Shown here: piece by piece, positions 8,369 to 17,404 of the stretch
Layout: every line of letters begins with the position of its first letter
Numbering within the stretch: position 1 is the stretch's first letter
Assembly: GCA_025459175.1 (NCBI GenBank)
Contig: JALORC010000035.1
Location: 1 to 54,948, forward strand
Reading direction: 5' to 3'
Length of the DNA: 54,948 bases
Source of the DNA: Planctomycetota bacterium
GTDB taxonomy: Bacteria; Planctomycetota; UBA1135; UBA2386
The notes under the pieces: generated by a model
Database searches by the model: none
Told to the model about the DNA's origin: nothing
Seen by the model: only the letters and a program-made list of their open reading frames with translations
Made by a program: the position numbers and the translations under genes

Positions 8369-9106
8369 TCAGTCGACCAGCTCACCCGGTCGCCGCTCCC
8401 ACCAGGCGTCGGCCGTTGCCGTTGCCGCTGCAGCGGGCTCGGCATGATCGACGGGCGACTCCGCCGCAGGCGGCAGCGGTCGCTCGACGAACAGCAGCAC
8501 GTGCGGCATCGACAGCGCCACCGTGCTCGTCCAGCGCGCCATGAACCGGCCGAACCCTTCGGGATCCCGCCGCGCGAAGTTGCCGAAGTCGTGCCACAGC
8601 AGCGCGTGTGTGCCGCCTTGCCGTATGGCCATCTCGACCAGGATCGCGGCGGCGTTCGCGGCGGGGTCCTTCGGCCCGGCGCGCTTGCCGAACCGGTGGT
8701 GCAGCTCGGTGACCAGTGCCGCCAGCGACGAGATCGTGGTGCCGTCGAGTTCGTGCACGACCACGTCCCGTTCGGTCAGTCGCGCTCGCAGCTCGGCGAG
8801 CTGGTCCTTCCGGAACCACGTGATGGTGTCGGCATCGAACCAGTGCAACCGACCGTGCAGGTGCGTGATGGTGCCCGCGAAGTGACGGTGGCCGGGGTAG
8901 CAAACGTGGTTCCAGATCCGCAGCACCAGCGCCGCGACCAGCACCGAGGCGATGGCCCACAGCGGGAGCAAGTCCCACTGCACCAAGAGCAGGAGCACGA
9001 CGAAGGGCGCCCAGTCGCCGCCGCGAGCACACAGCCGGCTCAGATGGCCGAGGATCGGCGCGTCGGAGATCGACCGGATCAGCTTCTTGTCCACAGTCGC
9101 CTGCAT
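8369..9106 (-). CDS. Membrane protein of unknown function
   Basis: The product is 245 residues. Two adjacent hydrophobic helices near residues 32-64 (WAPFVVLLLLVQW and LWAIASVLVAALVL) form a hairpin, followed by a soluble domain with many His and Trp residues (YPGHRHF, HLHGRLHWF, LLWHDFGNF) and an Ala-rich tail. I do not recognise the family. The His/Trp-rich stretches could bind a metal or simply be structural. The start at 9106 was preferred to an upstream Met because the longer version would overlap the promoter region of the divergent antitoxin gene. Confidence 0.55.
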   Translation of the reverse strand: MQATVDKKLIRSISDAPILGHLSRLCARGGDWAPFVVLLLLVQWDLLPLWAIASVLVAALVLRIWNHVCYPGHRHFAGTITHLHGRLHWFDADTITWFRKDQLAELRARLTERDVVVHELDGTTISSLAALVTELHHRFGKRAGPKDPAANAAAILVEMAIRQGGTHALLWHDFGNFARRDPEGFGRFMARWTSTVALSMPHVLLFVERPLPPAAESPVDHAEPAAAATATADAWWERRPGELVD

Positions 9107-9185
9107 ACGTCCACCATACGGCGGCGGGCAGGCTTCGTCAGGCCCATGCATGGCGTGTCGGCGCATCGGCGTTACAGTGCCATCA

Positions 9186-9593
9186 ATGAACCCTGCGACG
9201 TTGCTCGAACAGCTGCGCACGTTCTTCCCTGCCCGGAAGGACGTCCTCGCAGCCTACCTGTTCGGCAGCTTCGCTCGCGGCACTGCAGGTCCACGCAGTG
9301 ACGTGGACATCGGCATCGTGTTGGCCTCCGGTCAGCCGCAGGACCTAGGCGCCATCGCCGCGATCACGAGCCTGCACGACGAACTCGAGGCTGTGCTGCG
9401 GCGCGAAGTCGATCTGGCCGTCTTGAACCGCGCTTCGCCGGACCTCGTGCACCGGGTGCTCCGCGACGGCATTCTGCTGTTCGAACGGGACCACGAGCGC
9501 CGCATCGAGTTCGAGGTTCAGGCACGCAACCACTATTTCGACATGCTGCCTGCCATCGACCTCTATCGCCGCACGGTGTTGGGGAGGGTCTGA
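9186..9593 (+). CDS. mntA: MntA-type nucleotidyltransferase antitoxin
   Basis: The 135-residue protein has the minimal nucleotidyltransferase signature GSFARGT...SDVDIG, with Gly27-Ser28 and metal-binding Asp39 and Asp41. A later LAVL strand probably provides the third acidic residue (VDLAVL). In type VII toxin-antitoxin systems MntA inactivates its HepT partner by AMP transfer to a tyrosine next to the RNase site. The stop codon overlaps the ATG of a HepT-like start (TGATG), the classic operon layout. Here, however, the toxin gene is broken (next entry), so this antitoxin appears orphaned. Confidence 0.8.
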   Translation: MNPATLLEQLRTFFPARKDVLAAYLFGSFARGTAGPRSDVDIGIVLASGQPQDLGAIAAITSLHDELEAVLRREVDLAVLNRASPDLVHRVLRDGILLFERDHERRIEFEVQARNHYFDMLPAIDLYRRTVLGRV

Positions 9594-9680
9594 TGGATGC
9601 CAGGCTCGTCGAGCGGCATCTACCTCGTGGATCTGCTGCGGTTCGTGACCTCGGTGCGCGCGCGGCTGGCGAAGGCCTGA
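9593..9680 (+). pseudogene. hepT: Remnant of a HepT (HEPN) toxin gene
   Basis: The ATG overlaps the mntA stop and opens with MDARLVERHL, which looks like a HepT N-terminus. A few bases later a different frame reads IYLVDLLRFVTSVRARLAKA and then stops at 9680, which looks like a HepT C-terminal helix. An intact HepT is about 110-140 residues. Only about 30 remain, in two frames, and the RX4-6H RNase motif is missing. The simplest reading is an internal, frame-changing deletion near 9615-9620. The literal frame from 9593 runs to 9745 and encodes a 50-residue Arg/Gly-rich peptide unlike any known protein. Confidence 0.5.
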
Positions 9681-9758
9681 CCTCGACCGCGCGCCGATAT
9701 GTCGGAACGGGGGAGTGCGGCGGGCAAGGGCCGCGGGCAAGATGAAACGGACCCCAGC

Positions 9759-10322
9759 ATGCCAGACGAGATCTACGTCAGTACCGATGTCGAGGCCGAC
9801 GGTCCGATCCCCGGACCGCACTCGATGCTGAGCCTCGGTTCGGTCGCGTTCGCCGCCGACAAGCGTGTGCTCGGCGAGTTCAGCGTCAACCTGTCGCCGT
9901 TGCCCGGCGCCACCGAGTTCCCGCGCACGATGACGTGGTGGGCGGGCTTCCCGGAGGCGCTGGCGAAGGCGCGCGAGAACCCCGAGGACCCGGCCGTGGC
10001 GATGCCGCGCTACGTGAAGTGGCTGCGCCAGCTGCCGGGCCGCGTGGTGTTCGTCGGACAGCCCGTCGCCTACGACTTCATGTGGGTCTACTGGTATCTG
10101 ATGCGGTTCGTCGGCGACTCGCCGTTCGGGCACTCGGCGTTGGACGTGAAGACCTACGCGATGGCCATGCTGAGGAAGCCGTATCGCGAATGCGTGAAGG
10201 GCGCGCTGCCGCCGGAATGGAGCGACAACCTGCCGCACACCCACATCGCCATCGACGATGCGCGCGAACAGGGCGCGATGTTCTGCAACATGATGCGCCA
10301 CCACGGCGCCGTGGCGCCGTGA
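9759..10322 (+). CDS. DnaQ-like 3'-5' exonuclease (DEDDh)
   Basis: This 187-residue RNase-H-fold exonuclease has all five DEDDh residues visible: Asp10 and Glu12 in STDVEADGP, Asp106 in YDFMWV, and His162 with Asp167 in HTHIAIDDA. Its length and short loops resemble Rv2179c-like 3'-5' exoribonucleases rather than the polymerase III epsilon subunit. Substrates in the family are RNA or single-stranded DNA ends. The ATG at 9759 is three residues before the first strand. The stop overlaps the next gene's GTG by four bases, suggesting translational coupling. Confidence 0.82.
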   Translation: MPDEIYVSTDVEADGPIPGPHSMLSLGSVAFAADKRVLGEFSVNLSPLPGATEFPRTMTWWAGFPEALAKARENPEDPAVAMPRYVKWLRQLPGRVVFVGQPVAYDFMWVYWYLMRFVGDSPFGHSALDVKTYAMAMLRKPYRECVKGALPPEWSDNLPHTHIAIDDAREQGAMFCNMMRHHGAVAP

Positions 10323-11422
10323 GCAGCCGCCTCGCAGCGGTCGGCGCGGTGCTGCTGGCGAGCGCGCTGGCCACCGCGCAGAGCGATTGGACCTTGTGCG
10401 GCGGGGCCGGCGCCGTGCATGTCGTCGGGGCGACGACGAACCGCCTCGCCGGGCCGCGTGCGTCGAAGTCGTTGCCTGCCGGCGACGTGGCGGTGCACTT
10501 CGGCGTCGATGCCGCCGGCAAGCCGAGCTCGCTGCGGTTCGTGGTGCCGGACGGTGCCTCGGTGCAGCTGGCGATCGAGCCGGCGGCGCAGGCCGACTGG
10601 CGCGACATCGCTGCCGATGCCGAAGCCTGGGAGGAGCATCGCGCCTCGTCGATGCTGCGGGTGCTGCGCGGCAGCGACGGCGGTCCGTACCGGGTCGAGG
10701 GAGAGTGCGTCGTCGGCGACGACACCAAGCTGCTCGGACTGCTGGCGAGATGGCGCGGCCGCGATCAGCACTATCGGTTCGTGCTCGATCGAAGCGCCGG
10801 CGAGGTCCGCTTCGAACGGCGGCTGGGCAGCGAACTGGTGCTGGCCCGGGCGAAGTTCGCGCCGCCGGCGGCGGGTGTCACGGTGCGCCTCGCGTTCCAG
10901 GTGCAGGGCTTCCGGCTGCTGGGCTGCATCGACGACGCGCCGGTGCTCGCCTGCTTCGACGGCGCGCTCACGGCCGGTGCGTTCGGCACCTGCCACAGCG
11001 GCACTGCGCCGAACTGGCGGGTGCGCGTCGGGGCGGCGGCCGCGAGCCGCGGCAGCGCCGCCGCGATCCAGGATGGTGCGCACGTGGTGCTGCACGCGGC
11101 GACCGACGTCGTGCCGGGGCACTGGCACGTGCTGCGACTGGCGCTCGATCGGCCGCACGCGCTGCTGCCGACGGCCAACGGCGTCGAGCCGTGGCTGCTG
11201 CAGCGGCCGGCGGCGCCCGAGATCCTGATCGCCGATTGGCGCGGCCGGCTCGGCCGCGATGGCATCGGCGAACTCGGCCCCGACGGGCGCCTGCGCTGCG
11301 AACTCGAACTGCCGGCGCTGCCGGCGCTGCGGCATCAGGTGGCGCTGCTGTCGGCGCTGATGGTCGGCCCACACGGCGAAGAAGTCGTCGGCAGGACGCC
11401 GGGGCTCGCGGTCCGGTTCTGA
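10319..11422 (+). CDS. Secreted protein of unknown function
   Basis: A GTG start overlapping the exonuclease stop (GTGA) gives a good signal peptide (residues 1-20, ending LATAQ) and a 367-residue product. The mature part appears all-beta. One segment (about 165-245) resembles a laminin-G or DUF1080-like jelly roll with alternating strands, and the last hundred residues look like a separate beta domain. No catalytic motif is seen. Coupling to a cytosolic exonuclease is odd and probably only positional. Confidence 0.6.
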   Translation: MSSRLAAVGAVLLASALATAQSDWTLCGGAGAVHVVGATTNRLAGPRASKSLPAGDVAVHFGVDAAGKPSSLRFVVPDGASVQLAIEPAAQADWRDIAADAEAWEEHRASSMLRVLRGSDGGPYRVEGECVVGDDTKLLGLLARWRGRDQHYRFVLDRSAGEVRFERRLGSELVLARAKFAPPAAGVTVRLAFQVQGFRLLGCIDDAPVLACFDGALTAGAFGTCHSGTAPNWRVRVGAAAASRGSAAAIQDGAHVVLHAATDVVPGHWHVLRLALDRPHALLPTANGVEPWLLQRPAAPEILIADWRGRLGRDGIGELGPDGRLRCELELPALPALRHQVALLSALMVGPHGEEVVGRTPGLAVRF

Positions 11423-11485
11423 CCGAACGCCGTTCCCCGCGCACGACCGTTACGGGCGCGTAGCGGCGGACTACATTGCCGCGCC

Positions 11486-13468
11486 ATGGTGTCCTTGCAC
11501 GGTTGGTTGGCGGTGCTCGCCTTGTCGGCCAGCCTGATCGCGCACGGTGGTCAGTATCGAGGTCCCGGCACTCCCTACACCCCGCCGCGGCCCGGCTTGC
11601 GGGTCACCCTGCCGCCCGGCGCGGGTCCTGTCGGCCCCGTCGGCCCGAAGACCGGTGGTCCGATGACGCCGGCTCAACCTGCGGTGCCGACCGGTGGCCC
11701 GGCCGTGCCGGGCACCCCGATCACGACCGGCGGTGCGCCGGAGATCTCGTTCGAGGTCAGCTGGCAGGTGTGGTGGGAGCTCAACAAGGATCCGTTCGTG
11801 CTGCAGCGGTCGGCGATCCGCAGCGCCCCGACCACCGGTTCCGATGACTTCTGGCTCGGGCCGCGCCGTGCGGCGCCCTCGATCGACACCTTGTGGCCGA
11901 CCGAAGCGGATTGCCGCGAACGTATCGTGCCGGCCCTGGCCGCCCTGATGGAGAAGGAGCGCAACGGCGACGTGCAGACGGCGTGCATGGTGGCGTTGGC
12001 GCGCATCGGCCTCGATGGCACTGACATCGACCTGATCGAACTGTTGCAGTCGCGGTTGTCGCGCGACGACCAGGAAGTGCGCGAGACCGCGGCGCTGGCG
12101 CTCGGCATCACCGGTCGCGCGGCCGCGGTGGCGACGCTGCGCGGGCTCCTGCTCGACGACGCCGAAGGGCGCAGGTTCTGCGGCGACAGCCCGGTCAGTG
12201 ACCGCACGCGTGCGTTCGCCGCCTACGGGCTCGGCCTGCTGGCGCGCCGCAGCGAGGACGGCAGTACCAGGCAGCAGGCGCACGACCTGCTGTGGGCACT
12301 GTTGCAGGACAAGGGGATCAAGGGGCGCGACCTGCGGGTGGCCGCGGTCACCGGACTCGGCATCCTCTGCGATCCGGACCGGTCCGGCCACAAGCGCCTG
12401 GCGTGGCAGATCGTCGACGAGCTGATGGGGTGGTATCAGCTCGACCTCGGGCGGGGTGACGAGGCGATCCAGGCGCATGCACCGGTCGCCATCGGCCGCT
12501 TGCTCGGCCGCGGTCGTTCGCAGCTGCACCAGCGGTGCAAACAGCACTTCGCCGCGGTGCTGATCGACGACGACAAGCGCAGCAATCCGATCCTGCAGTC
12601 GGCCGCGCTGGCGCTCGGCATGTTGACTATGCCGGCCGAACAGCACGCCGACGAGGCCGCGTTCGCGAAGGCGCTGCAGGTGCACTGGGAGAAGGGCATC
12701 GACCGGCTGGCGCGCAACTTCGCGGTCATCGGGCTCGGTCGCATCGGTGGTGCCGCCAATCGCGAGTGGCTCGCCACCACCTACGCGCGCTGCAACAAGA
12801 ACCTCGAGCGCCCGTGGGTCGCGATCGCGCTCGGCCTGGTCGCGGCGGCCGCGGCCGAGGCCGGCACGGTCGACGTCGCCACGGCGACGATGCTCGCCGC
12901 CGACCTCGAACGGGCGTCGATGCCGGAGCTGCAGGCGGCGCTGGCGGTCGCCCTCGGGCTCACCGGCCACAGCGCCGCGTCGGATCGGGTGCAGCGGCTG
13001 CTGCGCGCCAACGAGCACGACGAGATGCTGGCCGGCTATCTCTGCATCGGCCTCGCTCTGCTCGATGATCCGGCGTCGGTGCCGGTGCTCGGGGACATCA
13101 TGTCGCGCTCGCGCCGGCGCCCGTTCCTGCTGCTGCAGGCCGCGGTCGGCCTCGGGCGCCTCGGTGACCGCACTGCCAACGAGGAGCTGCTGGCGATGAT
13201 GCGCGACAGCGACAGTCTGGCGGTGCTGTCGGCGCTGGCCAACGCGATCGGCCAGATCGGCGATCGTCGGGCGATCGAGCCGCTGATCACGATGACCGGC
13301 GACAACGAGCTCACCAAGCTGACGCGTGCGTTCGTCGCCGCGGCGCTCGGCGGCGTCGGTGACGGGCCGATCCTGCCCTGGAACCAGCCGATCAGCCGCG
13401 ACAGCAACTACGGGGCGCCGGTCGACACGCTGTCGAACGGTCGCACCGGCGTGCTCGACATCCTGTGA
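11486..13468 (+). CDS. Exported HEAT-repeat protein
   Basis: The 660-residue product has a signal peptide (about residues 1-20) and a Pro/Gly-rich, low-complexity linker (about 24-90, with repeated GPVGP and PTGGP units). Many HEAT/PBS-lyase-type helical repeats then run from about residue 140 to 640; typical units read TAALALGITGRAAAVATLRGL and AALAVALGLTGHS. Such solenoids are scaffolds for protein-protein contacts. There is no enzymatic motif. Secreted HEAT proteins are common in Planctomycetota. Its 3' end converges with the pentahaem cytochrome gene, 21 bp apart. Confidence 0.8.
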   Translation: MVSLHGWLAVLALSASLIAHGGQYRGPGTPYTPPRPGLRVTLPPGAGPVGPVGPKTGGPMTPAQPAVPTGGPAVPGTPITTGGAPEISFEVSWQVWWELNKDPFVLQRSAIRSAPTTGSDDFWLGPRRAAPSIDTLWPTEADCRERIVPALAALMEKERNGDVQTACMVALARIGLDGTDIDLIELLQSRLSRDDQEVRETAALALGITGRAAAVATLRGLLLDDAEGRRFCGDSPVSDRTRAFAAYGLGLLARRSEDGSTRQQAHDLLWALLQDKGIKGRDLRVAAVTGLGILCDPDRSGHKRLAWQIVDELMGWYQLDLGRGDEAIQAHAPVAIGRLLGRGRSQLHQRCKQHFAAVLIDDDKRSNPILQSAALALGMLTMPAEQHADEAAFAKALQVHWEKGIDRLARNFAVIGLGRIGGAANREWLATTYARCNKNLERPWVAIALGLVAAAAAEAGTVDVATATMLAADLERASMPELQAALAVALGLTGHSAASDRVQRLLRANEHDEMLAGYLCIGLALLDDPASVPVLGDIMSRSRRRPFLLLQAAVGLGRLGDRTANEELLAMMRDSDSLAVLSALANAIGQIGDRRAIEPLITMTGDNELTKLTRAFVAAALGGVGDGPILPWNQPISRDSNYGAPVDTLSNGRTGVLDIL

Positions 13469-13469
13469 C

Positions 13470-13491
13470 GAGCGCGCCGGCGCCGCCGCTC
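13470..13491. terminator. Possible bidirectional hairpin between convergent genes
   Basis: An inverted repeat GAGCG ... CGCTC with a GC-rich interior separates the HEAT-repeat and cytochrome stop codons. It has no T-run, so intrinsic termination is only possible. Confidence 0.3.
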
Positions 13492-15817
13492 ACTCCTGCC
13501 AGAGATCGTGCGCGTTGGAGGTCGCGAACACGCCGTTGCTCGGGCTCGGCATCAGCATGACCGCCTGCCAGCGCAGGATCGTCTGACCGAAGCCCGGCGG
13601 CATCGTCAGGTTCAGCGAGAAGCCGCTCGGCGGCAGGCCGACGATCGTCAGCAGGGCCTCGGGGGCGCTGATGTGCAGGCCGGCGATGCCGAGACTGACC
13701 GGCGGCACCGCCGGGTCGTGCAGTTGGAGGGCCAGGAGGCCGAAGTGGGCCGCATGCGTGCCGCCCGGGCTGGTGACCTTCACCGTCATGGTGTCGCCGG
13801 CGGCGATCTTCTTGCCGCAGGTCTGGTCGAGCGGGCCGTTGTTGACCTGTGACTCGAGCACCAGGTCCTCGTTGGTGCCGGGCAGGTTGCACCAGCGCGC
13901 GCGCGCCATCACCTCGGGCGTCGACTGACCCGAGTTCATGTAGGCGTCCAGCAGGTCCTGACCGGCCGTGGCCAGGAACGCGCTGGTGCCTGGGTTGGCC
14001 AGCGCCAGGAACTGGATGTACTCCCAGCTCGAGGTCTGGTAGAGCAGCTCGACGTCGGCGCGGGTGGCTCCGGCCGGCGGCGCCAGCGCGACGTCGTCGA
14101 AGTGGTTGTACCAGCCACCCGGGGCCGGGTTGCCGAACTGGGTCGCCGGCACCGGCGTGCAGTTGCGCTGTTCTGCCATGGTGCGATCCATGCGGAACGG
14201 CGGGATGCGGTTGTCGGCGAGCAGCTTGTTGTTGAGCACGAAGTGGAACGTCTCGTGCGCGCTGCCGGGCGGCATCGTCGCCAGCTGTGCCAGCGTCATC
14301 GTCACGGCGCCGGTGACGCGGTCGTACGACAGCGGCAGCAGCGGCGACACGCCGAGGCCGAGCAGTTCGAGGGCCCAGTCCTGAGTGATGCCCAGCTTGG
14401 CCTGGTAGATGCGCGCGTTCGGGTCGGTGATCGAGCTGACCGTGTAGGGCGTGCCGTTGACGTTCGAGGTGAACGAGCCGTAGCCGCCGTCCTGACGCAG
14501 CACCTGGTTGAGTTCGTTGCGCCACGTGGTGCGCAGCCAGATGCGGCGACCTTCCGGATAGCCGGTCAGGATCTTGTGGCCGGTCAGGTTGGTCACGCGC
14601 AGCGTGTTGCCGGTCAGGTCGAGCGCGCCGCCGCGCTTGAGGCTGGCGCGGGCGCGCAGCACGCCGCGGTCCATCGCCGCCGACATGATCGGATTGATGT
14701 TCTTGCCCAGGCGCAGCCGGCTCGGGCTCTGGTTGTCGAGCCACTTGATCGCGTTCGGCACCCAGGTGTTGCCACCGGTCAGGTCGTGCACGCCGAGGTC
14801 GTAGCGCAGCGGCGCGATGCCGAATGCCGCGCCCTCGCCGATCGCCGGCTCCATGTGGCAGCCCTGGCAGTTGAACGTGCGCGGGGTGCCGTCCTCGTAG
14901 TTGCCGCCCGTGCCCGCCAGCTGGGCCTGATCGTGCGCGCGCTTGATGGCGCCGCGCTTGACGTCGGCGGGCAGCGACGCGTAGTTGCTGATCAACGTCG
15001 ACGACAGCGCGCTCGACTTCATCTCGCTGAAGGTGCGCTCGACGATGCCGTACTTGTAGGGCGGGTTCTTGAAGGCGGCCTTGCCGGCGACCGGCGAACC
15101 GGGCACGTCGCTGAACTGGCCGGGCGGCAGCGGCGTGATCGCGCCGTTGCCAGGGGCCAGGTCACCGGTCAGCGGGTTGCTGACCTCGTGGCAGGTGCCG
15201 CACATCTCCGACGAACGATGGAACAGCGACTGGGCCCAGGCGTGACCGGCGGTGGCGTTGTCGTAGGGGCCGTAGCGCACCGAGTTGCCGGCCAGCACCT
15301 GCATGCCGCTGCCGTAGTAGCCCTCGGGATTGGCGCCGCCGCTGTTGGCGACGAACGGCGCCGGATGGATGCCGGGGTGCTCGAGGCCGTTCGGGTTGAC
15401 CATGTTGTGGCAGATCGAGCACTCGATGCCGTTTTGGTCGGTATTGGGGTTCAGCGACGAACCATCGCTCGAACCGGCGCGTCCTTCGTGCCAGCCGCGC
15501 GGCGAGTGGCAGCGGATGCAGTAGTCACCGGCGCCGGGGAAGTCGCCTTCGGCGACCGCCAGGGCGGCCCAGAACACCGGGTCGCGACCGGCCTGGGCCA
15601 TCATGCTGCCCATCCAGTTCTCGACCGGCTCGACCGCCGGGTCGTAGTAACCGTGGCAACCGTCGCAGTTGCCGAGCCCGCCGAGCAGCGCGGCTTGCAG
15701 CGGTTGGGTGCCAGGTTGTTGGATGTCGGTAGGTGGGGCGAAGAACGGTGCAGAGTTGGCGAGCAGCAGCGTCAACGACGCTGCGCCCCAGAGGGAGGTC
15801 GTGATGGATATGCGCAT
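13490..15817 (-). CDS. Exported pentahaem c-type cytochrome
   Basis: The 775-residue protein has a signal peptide (about residues 1-27) and five CxxCH haem sites: CDGCH (51), CIRCH (100), CSICH (133), CGTCH (206) and CQGCH (317). The haem half resembles cytochrome c-554/tetrahaem-type modules that move electrons outside the cytoplasm. The C-terminal 400 residues carry no haem and look beta-rich (Ig-like or jelly-roll), perhaps for surface attachment or partner binding. No obvious quinol oxidase or terminal reductase lies beside it, so the partner is unknown. The spacing of sites one to three suggests a compact haem stack. Confidence 0.85.
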   Translation of the reverse strand: MRISITTSLWGAASLTLLLANSAPFFAPPTDIQQPGTQPLQAALLGGLGNCDGCHGYYDPAVEPVENWMGSMMAQAGRDPVFWAALAVAEGDFPGAGDYCIRCHSPRGWHEGRAGSSDGSSLNPNTDQNGIECSICHNMVNPNGLEHPGIHPAPFVANSGGANPEGYYGSGMQVLAGNSVRYGPYDNATAGHAWAQSLFHRSSEMCGTCHEVSNPLTGDLAPGNGAITPLPPGQFSDVPGSPVAGKAAFKNPPYKYGIVERTFSEMKSSALSSTLISNYASLPADVKRGAIKRAHDQAQLAGTGGNYEDGTPRTFNCQGCHMEPAIGEGAAFGIAPLRYDLGVHDLTGGNTWVPNAIKWLDNQSPSRLRLGKNINPIMSAAMDRGVLRARASLKRGGALDLTGNTLRVTNLTGHKILTGYPEGRRIWLRTTWRNELNQVLRQDGGYGSFTSNVNGTPYTVSSITDPNARIYQAKLGITQDWALELLGLGVSPLLPLSYDRVTGAVTMTLAQLATMPPGSAHETFHFVLNNKLLADNRIPPFRMDRTMAEQRNCTPVPATQFGNPAPGGWYNHFDDVALAPPAGATRADVELLYQTSSWEYIQFLALANPGTSAFLATAGQDLLDAYMNSGQSTPEVMARARWCNLPGTNEDLVLESQVNNGPLDQTCGKKIAAGDTMTVKVTSPGGTHAAHFGLLALQLHDPAVPPVSLGIAGLHISAPEALLTIVGLPPSGFSLNLTMPPGFGQTILRWQAVMLMPSPSNGVFATSNAHDLWQE

Positions 15818-16013
15818 CGGGTGGTGGGCGACGGGCTACAACGGGGACAGGGGCGTCGAAGGCTATCCACAGTCTAGTCCGCGAGGGAGCCCTGGGCCGG
15901 TCCGTCGAACGGCCCCGACGGCGCGGAACCGATGCCACCGAATGCTGCGGATACGCTGCGAGGTACTTCCGCTTCGGCAAGCTGGCCAGCGCTGACGGCG
16001 TTGCCCGTCCCGA

Positions 16014-17231
16014 TCAGACGACGCGGACCGTCTCCAGCACCGCGCGCAGTGCCTTCACCACGCCGAGCGTCTCGGGATGGTGCACCAGCACCCAGCCGTC
16101 GCCTTCGTAGTGCTGCGAGCGCGGCTGACCGGGCTGGGGCAGCTTCATGTCGACCAGCGCCGGGCCGAGCTGGCGCCGCATCGCGTCGATGCCCTCGACC
16201 GCGCGCACCCGGTCGCCGCCGCCCTTGGCGCGCAGGAAGATCGTGCCGGCGGCGAAGCGACGTTCGGGGAAGTGCCACTGCCGCTGCACCATCAGCCTGG
16301 CCCACGCGGCCCACGGGTCGGCGCCGTGGGCGGCCTGCAGCAGCGGCATGATGTTGGCGCCCGGTGGGCGCGCACCGACCTCGCTGACCACCGGTGTGCC
16401 GTCGGCGCGCAGGAACCACTCCATGTGCGACAGCCCGTGCCGGACGCCGAGCGCGGCGAGTGCCTGCGCGTGGATCGGGGCGAACTGCTGCACGTGCGAC
16501 AGGTGTTGCTCGCGCGGCAGGATCAGCGCGTATTGCATCCACGGGTTCTCGAGCACCTGCAGCGGGCTCGGCACGTACTCGGTCGACGACGACCAGACGA
16601 CCTTGCCGTCGATCACCACCGCCTCGAACGTGTGCTCCTCGCCCTGCACGAATTCCTCGGCCTGGGCCGGGTTCGCGGCCGACGGTTGCAGCGCCTGCAG
16701 CGCCTTGCCCAGCGAGGCCTCGTCGGTGACGCGCAGCGTGTTGCGGGCGCCGAAGCCGGCCAGTGGCTTCAGCACGATCGGATAGCCGACCTGAGCCGTG
16801 AACGTGCGCACGTCGTCGGCGCCGTGCACCAGCGCCTGCCGCGCGACCGGCACCCCGGCCTGGCGCAGCACGTCCTTCATGCGGTTCTTGTCGCGGAAGT
16901 TCTTCGCCACCTCGGCGCCCATGCCGTCGATCGCCAGCGCATCGCGCGCCTCGGCGATCGGCACCTGCAGCATCTCGAGATAGCCCTCGAGGCGATCGAT
17001 GCGGCCCCACTGCTGCTGCACGGCGCGGGCGCCGGCGGTGATGTTGGCGCTGTCGGCCGGGTCGCCGATCCGCTGGTAGCTCGCGATCCGCGCGCGCAGG
17101 TCGGGCGGCAGCTGCTCGATCGGCTCCTGCGACAGCAGCGCGATCTTCGTGTCGGGCAGGTCGGCGAAGCAGCGCACACAGTGGCGCATGTTGTCGCTGA
17201 GCCAGGAAGTGACGAGAACGACGTGCTGCAT
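16014..17231 (-). CDS. ATP-grasp family ligase
   Basis: The 405-residue soluble protein has an N-terminal Rossmann-like domain, a central ATP-grasp lid (KNRMKDVLRQAGVPVA and VLKPLAGFGARNTL, about residues 113-165), and the metal/ATP block SEVGARPPGANIMP near 290. The family joins a carboxylate to an amine or thiol with ATP; members include PurK, carnosine synthase and peptide-like ligases. The arrangement most resembles the carnosine-synthase/biotin-carboxylase-like branch. There is no carrier, NRPS or known pathway gene next to it, so the substrates are unknown. Confidence 0.8.
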   Translation of the reverse strand: MQHVVLVTSWLSDNMRHCVRCFADLPDTKIALLSQEPIEQLPPDLRARIASYQRIGDPADSANITAGARAVQQQWGRIDRLEGYLEMLQVPIAEARDALAIDGMGAEVAKNFRDKNRMKDVLRQAGVPVARQALVHGADDVRTFTAQVGYPIVLKPLAGFGARNTLRVTDEASLGKALQALQPSAANPAQAEEFVQGEEHTFEAVVIDGKVVWSSSTEYVPSPLQVLENPWMQYALILPREQHLSHVQQFAPIHAQALAALGVRHGLSHMEWFLRADGTPVVSEVGARPPGANIMPLLQAAHGADPWAAWARLMVQRQWHFPERRFAAGTIFLRAKGGGDRVRAVEGIDAMRRQLGPALVDMKLPQPGQPRSQHYEGDGWVLVHHPETLGVVKALRAVLETVRVV

Positions 17232-17404
17232 GGCGAGGTCGCGCGAGGGAGCGGGCGGGTGACCGGAGCGCGCCGATCGGGGCCCCGCATCCTAGCGGTC
17301 GGGCGCGACCGGCGGCACTCGCGAGGATCGTCCTGCGTCTGCCCGCCGATCGCCTCGAGCCGGGCCCGCCTGCGGCGGCATGGCCACAGGCTGAGCCGGC
17401 CGCG

